Assembly: GCF_035222375.1 (NCBI RefSeq)
Contig: NC_085888.1
Coordinates: forward strand, 496,001-560,000
Reading direction: 5' to 3'
Length of the DNA: 64,000 nucleotides
From: Podospora pseudocomata
Lineage: Eukaryota > Ascomycota > Sordariomycetes > Sordariales > Podosporaceae
Shown piece by piece: positions 45,200 to 56,734 of the stretch. The position numbers were made by a program, and so were the translations under genes. Position 1 is the stretch's first letter. Every line of letters begins with the position of its first letter. The notes beneath the pieces were generated by a model. It was not told where the DNA came from. It saw only the letters and a program-made list of their open reading frames with translations, and searched no databases.

Positions 45200-46505
45200 T
45201 CAAGAAAACCCCCCATCCCCCTTCCCCCTCCCCCTCTCCCCCTGCCTATCACCCACCAACTCCTCCCCAGACTCCCTCTCCAACCCCATCGCATCAATAG
45301 CCTGCATCTCCATATCAAACTCACTCGGCAGCGTCCTCAAGCTCCCATCCATCCCCTGTCCGCCCCTATCATACAACCTCGTGAACCCCTCCCTCTTCTG
45401 TCGGTGCTGACCCGGCACCATCGGCAGCGGCTTCTGCCCTCTGGTGATAGTACTGGCGGTATTCTGCGACGTCCCACTAGCAAGTGGATCAACCTTGAGA
45501 TTCCTAGCATAGTATTCTTCCCTCGTCGACAAAGCAGGCATATGCGACTTCCTCGTCGGCCCGACACACCCCAGCAGAGGAGCTAAGAAGGGGAGATTCC
45601 CGCAGGTGATGCCGACCGACATTTCGAGGTAGGTCCACACGCCGGTTTGGACCTGGGACGAGTTGAAGATGTCCCTGTCGGAGCCGATGAGGGCTATCCA
45701 GCGGAAGAAGCTGGCTACGAGGACGCTGGTTTGGTTAGTTCCTGGGAGTAGTGGTGGTGGAAAGGGAGGGGGAAGGACGTACAAAATACCGAGACTAAAG
45801 ACCCCCACTAAGCCGATTTTTGTCCTCCTCGGCACCCGAAGTTTCATCAACGGCGGAATGGGCATCACGAAAATGATGACGTCCCCTAGCGAGCTGATGA
45901 TTGCGTTGGGGACACCCATCCTGTGGACTGGGTCTTGGAGGCAGGAGCCGGTTTGGTCCTTATCCCAGAAGAAGGAAGGGGGTTTGCACTGGAGGGTTGT
46001 GCCCAAAACATTGGCGACTGCCCAGCAGGCTGTGAGGATGGCGACGATCCAGGAGATGCGCCGGAAGGTGGCGCCTTGGAAGATTGTCATGTGGAAGATG
46101 ATGAAGGAGAGTTTGATGAGGAAGAGGGTTGGGGGTTGGAGTTTCTGGATGATCCAGATCATGAGGAGGAATTCTTTGAAGCGTTCTTTCCCGAGGACAG
46201 GGATTGGGACGCCTTGGTTGGGTAAACCTGTTGTTTTTGTTAGTCCCAGAGTGTGATTAAAGGATACCTAATTCAAGTATGTGGAAAAAGGATGTTGTAC
46301 CGTAGAGCAAACATGCCACTGTTCCATAGCTCAGTATTAGACCACCCGTCATACACCAGTCTTCCCTTCGTAACTCCTTTATGATCTTTAGCCGCGCGTA
46401 TATTCTCGCTACGTGTGACCCAGTTGACAGGATCAGGCCGATGACCACGGTGGCGAGGATGTACTGTTGTTTTTGCTCCGTGCTGAAGTTGTCCAGTTGG
46501 ACCAT
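45200..46505 (-). CDS. Rhodopsin-fold (PTH11-related) membrane protein
   Basis: This is a second predicted seven-helix protein of the fungal rhodopsin-domain family. Exons 46301-46505, 45783-46227 and 45200-45725 join in phases 1 and 2 across introns of 73 and 57 nt; the total is 391 residues. The start MVQLDNFSTEQKQQ is short and polar. Helices include YILATVVIGLILSTGSHVA, MTGGLILSYGTVACLLYG, LFLIKLSFIIFHMTIF and ISWIVAILTACWAVANVLG. The family signature LQCKPPSFFWDKDQTGSCLQ follows the latter, and IISSLGDVIIFVMPIPPLM, IGLVGVFSLGIFVLVASFF and LEMSVGITCGNLPFLAPLLG complete the bundle. The tail of about 110 residues is hydrophilic and ends in a Gly/Arg-rich stretch. Candidate ligands or G-protein coupling cannot be read from the sequence. 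It is convergent with the pectate lyase gene, whose stop is only 253 nt away. Confidence 0.85.
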
Positions 46506-48396
46506 CTTGGCGATCTTGTAGGGCAGTGCTCAAATCTAGTGGTCAAGGATGGGAAGCAAATCCTTTGCCATTCACTGATCTCAAACGATTGCTGGGGTGA
46601 GGTGGATAAATTGCGCCGGAACCGAAGAGTAGGATCTGTGGAGGATGAACGCGGAGAATTAAGAGGGAAAAGCTTTGACAACGAGAAAGGTGAACCTGGA
46701 AGACGAACACTGGGACCCCGGAGTTATCTGTGTCCTGGTACCAACGGGAAGGATTTATGTCTTGCGTGCTTCAGTGCTACATCAAGTCAAGTTGTACGTG
46801 CCTCATGGTGGTCAAGAACGGCAGATGTGCCACTGAGGTTTCTGGGGCATGACAGGGGAGGGGTCGACGGTTACCAGGATCCCGGGAATCCCATTGCAGC
46901 AGTAGGGTGTAGGAGGTTGGTTACACAGGACCTGCAAAGAAAGGAGAGGAATCGCGGCCCCTGGTGTACATCAAGCAGCAATGGTGGACCAGATTGGTGG
47001 CCAAGTCCTGGTAGGGCCAAGTCAGACCGCAAGGCCAAGAGCCAAATATCACCAACAAGACGATAGTCCTAGTCAGAAAGCTGCTGGTGGTGTGTGGGAA
47101 AAGCGTTGCTTTAGTCCCAAGAGACGCAAGGTCAGCAAAATCAACATGCAGATCAGCATGTTCTTTTCCCAAGCGATGTAATGATGGCACAAATAGACAC
47201 TGCCGCCTGTCAGCTTGTGACACCCTGTTGGCGTCTAATTTCTGGTGTAAGGTTGTAGTACTGATCGTTAGAACTACCGGACAGCCGCGATCCTTCTGTC
47301 TTTTCTGGCTGCTCTTGCTTGAAGGATCTGCCCCAGCTCGGGAGAGATGGTTCTGTGATACACCAAATCATGGAACTTTGTGACATGTTGTGAGATCGAG
47401 ATGACATTCCCGATGACATGCAGACATGAGTTCATCTCACAGTAGGTAGGCCATCACATTGGAGGTTGATATCACAGAGGCACAAGAACGATAGCACAAG
47501 TTGCCAAAGTTCGGGAAGGATTTTACGTAGCGTCCCTCCCCGCCCCCGAGTTACTTGCATACACACAAGTGCTATCCACTTGCGGGTCGACCCTTGAACC
47601 CCCCCGAGGCATAGCGTGGGGAGGCACAGCCAGCACCCTCCCAGCCGGACTTCACGGAATTCAGCGGACTTGCTACCCTATCCATCAAAGAAAAAGAAGG
47701 TTCGGCAGTCTCCCGCCCGAGAGCGACACGGCAGAAACGAAAACTTGGGACGAGACAGATGGGGAGTGGAACAGGTGCCATTCTGCATGTCTGGGCCCCC
47801 GAAAACTGACGGGATGTCAGTGGATGATGGGTGGGTGGGCGAGGCCGCTATTGGTCTGTTCAAGATGCGGTTGGCCCTTAGCAGTCCCGGTTTTGGGACT
47901 TGTTTTAACTTTTTAAGGCCAAGCCCCCCCCTTCGTGCCTCTTCAAGACTTTGGACTTGGAGTAACACAACAGCGCGGATGTTATTCCTATACGCTTTGC
48001 TGGCCTGAAAGAGGAAATTCGCGAAATCCTCGGTGAGATGTTGCAGCGAAAGAATCGCTGCGTACCTTAGGTGTCTTGGCACGTGATGATAGCCCGTTGG
48101 TATTACGTGATGATTAGAACTGCAGAAGCCCTCCACGTGCGCCACAGGCATGCAGACATGCCCAGCCACCGGCCACGGCTGCCTCGGGTGAGTTGACAAA
48201 GTCCCGGCCGGGTACGAAGGGACCGCACCGAGCCGATTCGGGGCCGGGAGGATCAGGGTCCAAGCTGCATGTCATCGCATCCGATCAGATGACTCGGGGC
48301 CGGTCAATCTGATAGATTTTGGGCAAGTTTCGATTTCTTATTTCTATGATGTTCCCTTCGTTTCTCGTACAGTCGTTATTCAGTGATCTTGCTTTC
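46506..48396. other. Intergenic, about 1.9 kb
   Basis: Upstream DNA of the rhodopsin-fold gene and the 3' flank of the NmrA-type gene. Several open frames (for example 47678-48199 on the minus strand) are compositionally random and have no recognisable domain. Confidence 0.45.
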
Positions 48397-49487
48397 TCAG
48401 AGATCTGCAGCCGCCTTAGTATACAAGCCGTTCAACTCTTCCACTTTGTGGTTCTGAAGGAACTCCTTGAATGTCAGCGGCTTGACATCTGGATAGCGCC
48501 CATTATCCAGTTTGGTTGGAACATAGGTCTGTCCGTTCATGATATAAGTCTGGTAGTTACTACAACACTGTTAGCTTTCCCACCCATCAAACAACTCGAA
48601 TGTCTATAAAAAACATACTCAGCCAACCAAGCAAAGATATTTTGCGGCTCTTTCTCGCGCGTGGTCTCCATCTTGGTCTGCAACTCCTCCACCGTACCCA
48701 AACAATCCAACCTCGGAGCTACTCCATAAACCTCCTCAAACTCGGCCGCAAGCTGCTTCGTACTCTTCCTGTCACCAAGAACTGATCCATCATTAGCCAC
48801 CTGCTCACACACACACACACACACATACACACACAACTGGCTTAGTTGCCATCACTCACAAGTCACAACCCCCACCGCCTCCTCATCCAGCGCCACGTTG
48901 GCAGAATACCTAGCAGCATCATCATAACTCAACCCCTCCCAAACCTCCTCCCCAGTCCCCCAATACCTCATCACCACCCCCTCCCCCTCCCCCGGCCTAA
49001 AAACCCCAAAATAATCACTCCAAAGCGTCTCGTAAAAAATCCCAATCAACATATGCACCCCCTTGACCTTCCTCCCGTCCTCCTGGAGAAACTCCTTCAC
49101 CCTCTTCTGGCAATCCTTCTGAGGGTGCTCCCCATACTGAAGTTTATCATAATCCAGCGTCCAATCCCCCGCGACATACCTTTTCACCCCTTCAGTTTCG
49201 CACGCCTCAATGAGGAGTTTCTGCCCCTCGGTCATGAGGCGGGGGTCGCCGAAAAAGCCGCAGATCACCACGTCACACCCCGAGACGAAATGACGTAGGG
49301 CGGTGGGGTCGTATGGGTCGCCTTGGGTGATGATGATGTTTTTGAGGGTTGGGTAGGAGGTGGCTTTGGAGAGGTCGCGGCAGTAACCTTTGATGGTGAG
49401 GGTGGGGGAAAGGGCGAGGAGGTGATGGGTTATTAGGCGGGCGAGGCGGCCGGTTATGCCTGCTATTCCGACTGTGGTGACGGGCAT
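48397..49487 (-). CDS. NmrA-like / isoflavone-reductase-like NAD(P)-binding protein
   Basis: This is an atypical short-chain dehydrogenase of the NmrA/isoflavone reductase group, either a redox sensor or a reductase in the cytosol. Exons are 48867-49487, 48619-48800 and 48397-48559, joined in phase to 321 residues. The N-terminus carries the nucleotide-binding motif GIAGITGRLARL. Later features are the strand-end motif CDVVICGFFGDP, the EGVKRYVAGDWTLDYDKLQY stretch that replaces the SDR active-site region, and YWGTGEEVWEGLSYDDAARY. The C-terminal part has NYQTYIMNGQTYVPTKLDNG. The second intron is canonical (GTATGT). The first needs donor GTGACT at 48866, because the stronger nearby GTGAGT would create a stop; it also contains a CA/TG microsatellite. 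No signal peptide is seen. Confidence 0.82.
48806..48834. repeat. (CA)n microsatellite inside an intron
   Basis: A CA run with one TA interruption lies within the first intron of the NmrA-like gene, close to its acceptor. Confidence 0.75.
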
Positions 49488-50874
49488 GATGGCGTCGGGG
49501 CCGTATGAGATTGATGGAGAGAATGGAAGGATAAGTCTGAAAAAAAAAAGGGAGTCGATGTGGGAGAATAAATGGTGGGTTTGAGGGAATAAACGAGGAG
49601 TGCTCCGTTGTGATCGGCGAGGTCCGCCTGCTGTTAACGACGCTAGGTTGAGGTTGGCTTCGAGTTTGAACTTGTGCGAATGCTGGTTTATCCGAGTCGG
49701 GAAGTTGGAAACAACCTGGATTGGTGTGGCAAGTTCACGGACAATGGTGAAACTTTGTTACGGTGTTGCGTGGTTGTGATGTTGAGAGAGAAATGAGGGG
49801 TTGAAGGCCAGTCCGACATGACCCCAGTCCATATCAGGAGAGAAGCTATCGCACCATACCTGTTACTGCTTTTCGCCGGGGTTGTGATTGGAAAGTGACA
49901 ATAGCCAAGATGAGAAATCAAGCTTGGAGGTAGAACCCCGGTCATCAATGGTGGTGCGTGCTGGAAAAGAAGCAATTCAGAGAGACGATGCCAAGAGCCG
50001 GCTAACTTACTGCGGGTTACTTTCCGTGGAAACATCCTCACGTCTGAAATCGTAGTTGGAGAAGACAAGGTGCCTTCATTGAGTCAAAGTTTAGATGGTA
50101 TTGGATAGAAGCTCTCTCTACAGTTATCTTCCAATCAACTTAAAACATATGGTTGCTCTCAGGGCTCTGGTCTCACCTTTTCCAGGCCCGCGTACACAGG
50201 TTGCTCCCAGGGCTTGTATTTTGCACACTTTTCTGTAGTTACTCTCTGCTGGTTAGATTTGTTCATTATCATCACCTTCACCATATTCTGCTTCACCTTT
50301 TGGGCCAGTGTCCTACGTCCCAGCGAACTAGACCAAGTTACTAGCTGGAATAAAACCAGGCTAGCAGGCAGAACGACAGTCTAAATGACATGGGCCATCT
50401 CGTTCCGCTGTAACCTAGAAAGGACCGAAGCTCAGGTACTTTGAAGTGGTGTCAGATACTTAATTTCACATTTGCAGGACCGAAGGAACGACAGTTCATT
50501 ATGTTCTTTGAACCCGTAATCATTTCTGCTAGGCACAAAATCTCTCCAACCTGACAATAGGTATCATCGGTTGAAACAGACAGGAAAGTAAAAAGTCACC
50601 GACCGCCAGGCAAGAAACAGGAATAGCGGACATGGCCGGCTTCATGCCCTTCCCATCACCCCCCTCGGGTCGGCTAAAGAAAGAGAAGTAAGAGAGAGAG
50701 TGTTGTTGTCCACCATGCTACCCCATTGTCTTTAGATCATCACGCCCAGTAGCTTGGTCATCCTCATTGCCCGTTGGCACATATCTTCTTACGGCGCCGC
50801 CGCAGCAGCAGCAGCAACGTCAAGAATCTCACCAACCGTGGCTTTGGGCTCGACCGTACCGACGCGACCTTGCT
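49488..50874. other. Intergenic
   Basis: The 5' flank of the NmrA-like gene and 3' flank of the small secreted protein. No credible gene. A (CAG)n-like patch lies at 50800-50815. Confidence 0.45.
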
Positions 50875-51382
50875 CTAGCCGCACCTGATGGAGCTGATCC
50901 GGTCATTGAAGTACCCATCGCCGTCACCGAGATGGTCGTCCACCTGGTTGGCGTATGAACGACCACTGCAGCCGCCATGCCTGAATGTATTTTGTTAGAG
51001 CTGTAAAAGCAGTGATCGCAAGACGGAGAAGTACTTACTCGAACCACACGCAGCGGAAGAGATTTCTGTCCTGGTTGATGATCGTGCTGATCCTGTCGTT
51101 CCAGGCTGCGGGGACGTTGACTAAGTGATGGGATCAGTATGTCAGCACTGCCCTGGCACCCCCAGAAAGTTGGTGTCACTCACAGCATTGAGCGATAGGA
51201 GCATTGAACGTGATGCAGGCACCTTGACTCCGGATGTGCTCGCAGGCGAACACCCGGGCACTGATCTGGCGATCAACAAGCGCGGGTTCAGCCTCGGCCA
51301 CTGGGACATCAGCAGCGGGAGCAGCGCTGGCGGAGAGAACTCCGACAGCGAGCAGAGTGATGATGTTCTTGAGGTTGAACAT
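50875..51382 (-). CDS. Small six-cysteine secreted protein, beta/gamma-crystallin-like
   Basis: Three exons, 51184-51382, 51039-51120 and 50875-50980, join in phases 1 and 2 with introns of 63 and 58 nt; the product has 128 residues. MFNLKNIITLLAVGVLSASA is a signal peptide, followed by an acidic Pro/Ala/Glu-rich propeptide-like stretch ending in LVDRQ. The mature part contains six cysteines, in FACEHIRSQGACITF, AQCFNV, LFRCVWF, GGCSGR and SSIRCG. The repeat of a cysteine-strand unit with an NDRISTI / NDRISSI echo (residues about 75 and 120) suggests two related half-domains, as in beta/gamma-crystallin folds. The function is unknown. A TATA box lies about 100 nt upstream, as for the other small secreted protein at 38391-38763; overall sequence similarity to it is low by eye. 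Confidence 0.85.
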
Positions 51383-52031
51383 TTTGTCTGTGGGTTGAAG
51401 GCAAGGTGGTGGTGAAGACAAGAGTCAAGGTTGCGGTGATGGAGTGAATGAAGAGGCTTTGATGGGGCAGGCAGCCCCCTTTTATAAGTTGTATTGGCTC
51501 TTTGAACCGGCAACCTTTAGCGTTGCGGTTCTGCTCAGCTGAAGACTCTTTGGGCAACTATCTCGGGCTCACGACGTTCCGCCGCGTCTAACAACATGGA
51601 TATAGATCGCTTAACCTAAAGGAGATTGTGTTTAGTCCTTGCTTCAGTGGCTATGCTACGTAGGTTCGCATCCCGCGGCAGGCAAAGTCACACAATGTCA
51701 GGCCATGCTTCTAGTGCGAGGTGGCTTTCTAAGTCCGAGTCTCTGTGATGCGAGGGCTTTGTGTTGCCAGGGCTTCTCACCCAAAGGTCTTTAGTTGCGA
51801 TTCCTCTAGAGCCCGAGGTGTCGACTAGCTCTGACTAAGATGGTCATCAATCATTGGTAATTATCTACAGGTGCCTGGTACGACATATCTTGGCATACCT
51901 TGCCTTCGCATTCACTTGAAGTTTCTATAGTGGCAATATGACATGCCACTATGTGCTTATCCCCCCCCATTGGTCCAAATTGACATGGGGAGTTCAAGAC
52001 AAAAAGCTGTCAGGATTCCCTTCCCGGTCTA
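51383..52031. other. Intergenic
   Basis: Promoter of the small secreted protein and 3' flank of the PhoD gene; nothing else seen. Confidence 0.5.
51479..51486 (-). promoter_or_regulatory. TATA box of six-cysteine secreted protein gene
   Basis: TATAAAAG on the minus strand, about 100 nt before the ATG at 51382. Confidence 0.5.
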
Positions 52032-54323
52032 TCAACGAGAAATAAACATCTCATCGAAGCCGATCACTTCCCACTGCTTCGTCTCAGTGTTCAAAGTCAG
52101 GTTGGTCCCCGTGGTAGTTCCCCCCTTTGCAAACCCAGCCTCTACCTTCCCGCCAGCTACAGGGCGGGAGAGTTTGTTTTCTCCCGAAAGAACAGTCAAA
52201 TTCGCCAGGGGTAGTTCCCAAGGATTCCTCGTTGCAACCGTGGGTGATCCTGGCCATCCAATGTCAGCACTTGGCGTTACCGAAGAGATTCAAAGTTTGG
52301 TTGCACAAACCAAAGAAACCAGCCGTCACCTTGTCCTTTTGCACAGACAAGACAAAATATCCCCTGTAGTACCCCTCATGCCACTGAAGCACGTCGGTAT
52401 CCCTCACTCTATTTCGGGCGTAAGTGTTGGCAGCACTGATCGGACCGGCCCGACCACTTGAGCTGACAGCTGTACCAGCGAATTCTACACCCAGGGAGCC
52501 TGACCCGGTGGCAGGGTTGTAATCCAACTCGCCTAGCCATGTGACGTCGGCGACCTGATTACCTCCCGTGTCAATTTCGGAGCAACGGACGTGGCCGGGG
52601 TTAAACTCACCCAATTACGATGGCTATCACCGGCGAGGAAGACATTGTTGTCGATGTCATTGTCGATGAGAGTTTGCAGAGTGCGGTTACGGTTGGCGGT
52701 ATATCCCTGTCCAACCGCCATTGTCAGTCAGGCAGGATTGTGATTCACTTCCATAAGGAGATATACTCACACCCCAAGTGTCAGTACCAGCACCGTCCGC
52801 ACCAGAAAAAATAACTTGGCTGCCTATGATCCTCCACTTGGCACCCCTATCCTTGGACTCTTTCAGAGTACGATAAAACCAGCTCTCCTGTCTTCCGCCC
52901 ATGAGAGACCGGGAGGCCTCATCGCGGATGAGCTCAATGTAGGCGTCGTTCCAGCCGAGGGAAGTGATGCTCCGGTCGTAGTTTCTCGTGTCCAAAATGA
53001 TGAGATCTGCGAGGTTGCCCAGTTCAAACGACCGCCAGATGCGGAGATTGTCGTCTAGATCTACCTGTCTATCATTTTCAGGTCAGCACATCTAGGGTAA
53101 GACATGGTAACACCACTTCTCACCTGATGGGCATCCACTCAAAATACGCCCTGACAGCATTCATCTTTCTCTGGTCGACACTAACCATCCGGCCACCTTG
53201 GCGGAACGAAGCCTCGGTGTTGTTGAGCGCACTGAATCCATCTCGGTAGCCATTGTTCGCCACCTCGTGATCATCCCATGTAGGAATCCAGGGGTGATTT
53301 GCTGCCAAGAGCTGGAGATCCGGGTCGGTTCGGTACTAATGACTCCTTGTCAGCAACACTCGAGAAACTTGATCTAAACAGGCGCTTTACCTGGCCATGA
53401 CGAGTCCGATAGTCACCCAACGTAAAGGTCACGCGCGGGGGATCATGTGCCCTCTCACCGCCACCGGCACTCTCGTAGATGTAATCTCCAAGATGGATCT
53501 GGAATCTTCAGCATTTCTCTTCCCGTTCTAAATGCGAGGATCACAAGCACTAACCACATAGTCCAACCCTCCCTTCCTCGCAGCATTCCCATACGCGTTG
53601 AAGTACCCGTTTGCTATCGATGGTAGGTACTTAGCCCCCTTTTCACCCCTGAACAAAAAGGTAAACAAAGCTAAAAGAAAACCATCACTCACGAAAGTTG
53701 CTGCAACTGAACACGGCCAACTTCACCTCGCTAACATTGTCATTTTTATCCGGCGTCGTCTTTGTCTTGCCAATCCTACTCTTCTTGTCCGACCCACATA
53801 TGGTGAACTGGTAGTTGTACTCAGTAAACGGGCTCAAACCCCCAGCCTCGACTTTGATGGTGAAGTCAATGTCGCTCGTGGTGTACGCCCTGCCGCTGGC
53901 AACCACAGTCTCATTCCCTTGACGCTTCCACCTGGTGGCATTGGAGGATGTGGCAGGCCAAACAGCCCAATCGACACAGATGGGATTGGGATCAGCTTTG
54001 ATGTATCGCTCTGTCTCGTGAGAGTAGAGCGGGACGTTGCCTTCGACCGTGATGTTGCCGAGGTCGGACGCTAAAGACGGAGCGACGCGGGTCCAGAGGA
54101 TGACACTTGTTGGGTAGGGGTCTCCAGAGGCTATACCGTGGGTGAAGTTCAGATCATCGGGAGAGTACGGGACTGAGTCGCGCTTGAGGGTGCGGCGCTG
54201 GACGGTAGGGAGGTCGATCCCGAGGTTGGAGTGACGGGTAGAGGGACTGTGGTAGTTGAGGTTGGTCGAGAGTTCAACGGCGGTCGCTACGGCCGCAAGA
54301 GCGGAGAGAATGACGACTTTCAT
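52032..54323 (-). CDS. Secreted PhoD-type alkaline phosphatase / phosphodiesterase
   Basis: PhoD enzymes hydrolyse phosphate mono- and diesters with a Ca/Fe metal centre. Eight exons (53693-54323, 53555-53613, 53391-53498, 53124-53335, 52771-53068, 52611-52706, 52311-52554, 52032-52249) sum to 1866 nt, in phase throughout, giving 621 residues. MKVVILSALAAVATAVEL is the signal peptide. The PhoD N-terminal domain is marked by FTHGIASGDPYPTSVILWTR. The metallophosphatase part has the metal and phosphate ligands in IHLGDYIYES, WIPTWDDHEVANNGYRDG, LIILDTRNYDR and NVFLAGDSHRNW. The C-terminal region (AGTAVSSSGRAG, HEGYYRGYFVLSV) is typical of fungal members. The last intron has a weak donor (GTTTGT) but a good branch site and keeps the phase. 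It probably serves phosphate scavenging outside the cell; regulation by phosphate is inferred only. Confidence 0.92.
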
Positions 54324-55147
54324 GATCGAAATGACGACTGATTGATCTCTGACTTGCTCGGTCTGGAAAGGGCAAAGACAAAAGCCGTGATGGATCCATG
54401 CTGGGAAAAAACATGTTTCCTTTTAACAACCCTGGGAACCATAGGAGAATGGTAGCCATCGTGTGCTGGTACGTCATTGTTAGGAACACGCACTCTCAGA
54501 AATGTAGTTTATTGGCCGGGTAATTCTATCTCGGTATGCAAGAGATCTTGCAACCCGTCCTGCGTCGATGGTGAAATGTTGACAAACTCAGGAGTGATCA
54601 TCTCCGGGCCTCAGTTCCTGTCCGTGAAACCATCGACACTTTTCCAGTTATTGCGCCCACGTGCTGGCCGGCAGCGAATTCATTGCTGCCCACGCCGATC
54701 ACCAAACGTGTGCAAATTTCACCTCTGATGGAGACATGCCAGGGGAGCTACACCACCTTCCAATCCGAGAACCAGGTCGAGTGGGGGACGAAGAGGGGCA
54801 GATCCGATGCATGGATGGGGCACGTGTTTTTACCAATTGCCATCCAAGGGGCAGCATCGGCCTTGTGCTGGCCGCTCACCTTGGCTTCACCGATATTGCC
54901 CCGAGGTAAGCGTTATTGCCGAAGAAATCCACTACGTGTAACCTCAAGGTGAAGTCAGCCCTAGAGCTCCCAGCTTATCTTTGGGGGTGTCATGGCCCAA
55001 TCATCTTGTCTTCCTCGTTGGACTGTTTGGTGCTTGGCGGGGGAAAATGTGAACCTGAACCAACAGCTTCCCAGTGTCCAGACCCAACTCCCAAGTCTTG
55101 CAAGTCCTCGCAAATTCTTTTCTGGTCGTCCCCAAACTCAACCAACG
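54324..55147. other. Divergent upstream region of PhoD and P450 genes
   Basis: No gene seen. The P450 frame is open from 54992, but its first 52 codons contain an ATG followed by sequence unlike a P450 N-terminus, so they are treated as leader. Confidence 0.5.
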
Positions 55148-56734
55148 ATGATGATGGCACTTCGACATGCCCTTACTTGGCTGCCACCCAGCTTCCCCGT
55201 TGCCGCGGCGATAGCTGCCATCGTTCTCGCCGTCTTCATCAAGACGCTTGCGACACCAAGAAGAGCAGACCCGCGGGAACCACCTCTTCTGAAACCCACC
55301 ATCCCGTTCATCGGACACATCATCGGGTTGATCCGACACCAGGCAGATTACCACCGAATTCTACAGCGCAAATCCAAGCAGCCAATCGTCACACTTCCTA
55401 TGCTCACAGGAAAGCTGTACGCCATCTTTGACCCCTCCTTGATCTCAGCCGGCCTTAAGAACAAGCACCTCTCAACGAAACCCCAGGTCAGAGCTGCCGT
55501 CGCGCCGTTGATAAAAGCCAGCAAAGGCACCGTCGACCTTATGATGAGCGAGCAGGGCGACGTGCTTCAAGACCGCATGATGCTGCACGCCATCCCGACT
55601 AGTTTCTCTGGGGACCTGCAGCAAAGTTTTATCGAGGCCGCCTTGCAAGAAGTATCCCGGCAATTCACCTCCTTCTCCAAGTCCAACCAACAACAAAACA
55701 TCCCCAGTGTTTGGCTTTGGATCAGGGACATTGTCGCAAAGGCCACGACACCACCGGTGTATGGCAAGCACCAGGACCCTTTCTCCCAGGACCCGAGCCT
55801 GCTGCAATCTTTCTGGGACTACAACGAGTCCATCATGGTGCTGATGATGGACATCCTGCCGTCCTTCATCGCCAAGAAAGGCCACCTCGGGCGTATAAAG
55901 CTAGCCCAAGCCCTGACTCCTTACTACTCCTCCCAGGCAGAACAGCACCCTGCCGCCTCTGCCCTTGTTCGTCTTCGTGCGCAGGAAATGCGCAACGCCG
56001 GTCTCCCAGTGGAGGACATCGCCAAGATTGAAACCCTCCTCCCTCTCGCAGCAATGACCAACACCGTCCCGACTCTGTTCTGGTTCTTTAGCCATGTCTT
56101 CACACGGCCGGCTCTCGCCGAGCAACTCAGGAAAGAAGTAGAAGACAACTTGCTCACCAGAGACGGCCCCAAAGCAAAACTGGCCGTCTCGTCAGCTGTG
56201 CTCGAAGAGAAAACACCTTTCCTGTGGAGCTGCTACAGAGAAACCCTCCGTCTCACTGTCCACCAAATCGCCACGAGGACGGCGATGCAAGACACGACTA
56301 TCACGTCCCCCAAGACGGGACAAACATATTTTCTCGCAAAGGGAACCGTGGTTCAAATGTCGATTGGGGCATCTCACTTTCTTCCGGAATACTGGGGGGA
56401 GAAGTACCTAGATTTCAAGCCTGATCGGTTTTTGGGGTTAACGAAGGAAGAAGAGAGGGCGTTCAAGATGGCTCATCAGCCGTTTGGCGGTGGATTGCAT
56501 CTCTGCCCGGGGAGGCATTTTGCCTTGGCGGAGATGATGGCTGTCATGACGACATTGCTGGTTGGATTTGAGGTTGGGGGTTTGGATGGGGAGGGGGAGT
56601 GGAGGGAGCCTGGGAGGGGGACGGCGAGTATTGTTGATGCGGCTACCAGGCCAAAGGATTATGGGGCGGGTTTTGGGGCGAAGGTTCGGAGGAGGGAGGG
56701 GTGGGAGGATGTTGTCTGGGAGTATAAGTTTTAA
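55148..56734 (+). CDS. Cytochrome P450 (CYP7/CYP8-like fungal type), intronless
   Basis: This is a haem-thiolate monooxygenase anchored in the endoplasmic reticulum. The single exon from the ATG at 55148 gives 528 residues. A hydrophobic anchor (VAAAIAAIVLAVFIKTL) is followed by the proline-rich hinge and a stretch with PTIPFIGHIIGLI. The K-helix ExxR is Glu365/Arg368 in CYRETLRL. The haem-binding loop is FGGGLHLCPGRHFALAEMM with Cys453. The I-helix region is ETLLPLAAMTNTVPTLFWFF, which lacks the usual A/G-G-x-D/E-T and has Asn-Thr instead. That pattern occurs in CYP7/CYP8-like enzymes, including unusual isomerase- or dehydratase-like P450s. The substrate is unknown. No biosynthetic partner genes are adjacent. 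The three successive ATGs at 55148-55156 leave the exact start uncertain by two codons. Confidence 0.9.
   Translation: MMMALRHALTWLPPSFPVAAAIAAIVLAVFIKTLATPRRADPREPPLLKPTIPFIGHIIGLIRHQADYHRILQRKSKQPIVTLPMLTGKLYAIFDPSLISAGLKNKHLSTKPQVRAAVAPLIKASKGTVDLMMSEQGDVLQDRMMLHAIPTSFSGDLQQSFIEAALQEVSRQFTSFSKSNQQQNIPSVWLWIRDIVAKATTPPVYGKHQDPFSQDPSLLQSFWDYNESIMVLMMDILPSFIAKKGHLGRIKLAQALTPYYSSQAEQHPAASALVRLRAQEMRNAGLPVEDIAKIETLLPLAAMTNTVPTLFWFFSHVFTRPALAEQLRKEVEDNLLTRDGPKAKLAVSSAVLEEKTPFLWSCYRETLRLTVHQIATRTAMQDTTITSPKTGQTYFLAKGTVVQMSIGASHFLPEYWGEKYLDFKPDRFLGLTKEEERAFKMAHQPFGGGLHLCPGRHFALAEMMAVMTTLLVGFEVGGLDGEGEWREPGRGTASIVDAATRPKDYGAGFGAKVRRREGWEDVVWEYKF

Noticed and set aside
47678-48199. 173-codon minus-strand frame
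   Set aside because: Low-complexity His/Pro-rich reading without motifs; the opposite strand is equally open.
54992-55147. Upstream ATG (54992) as the P450 start
   Set aside because: The extra 52 residues are unlike a membrane anchor, and the anchor begins right after the ATGs at 55148-55156.
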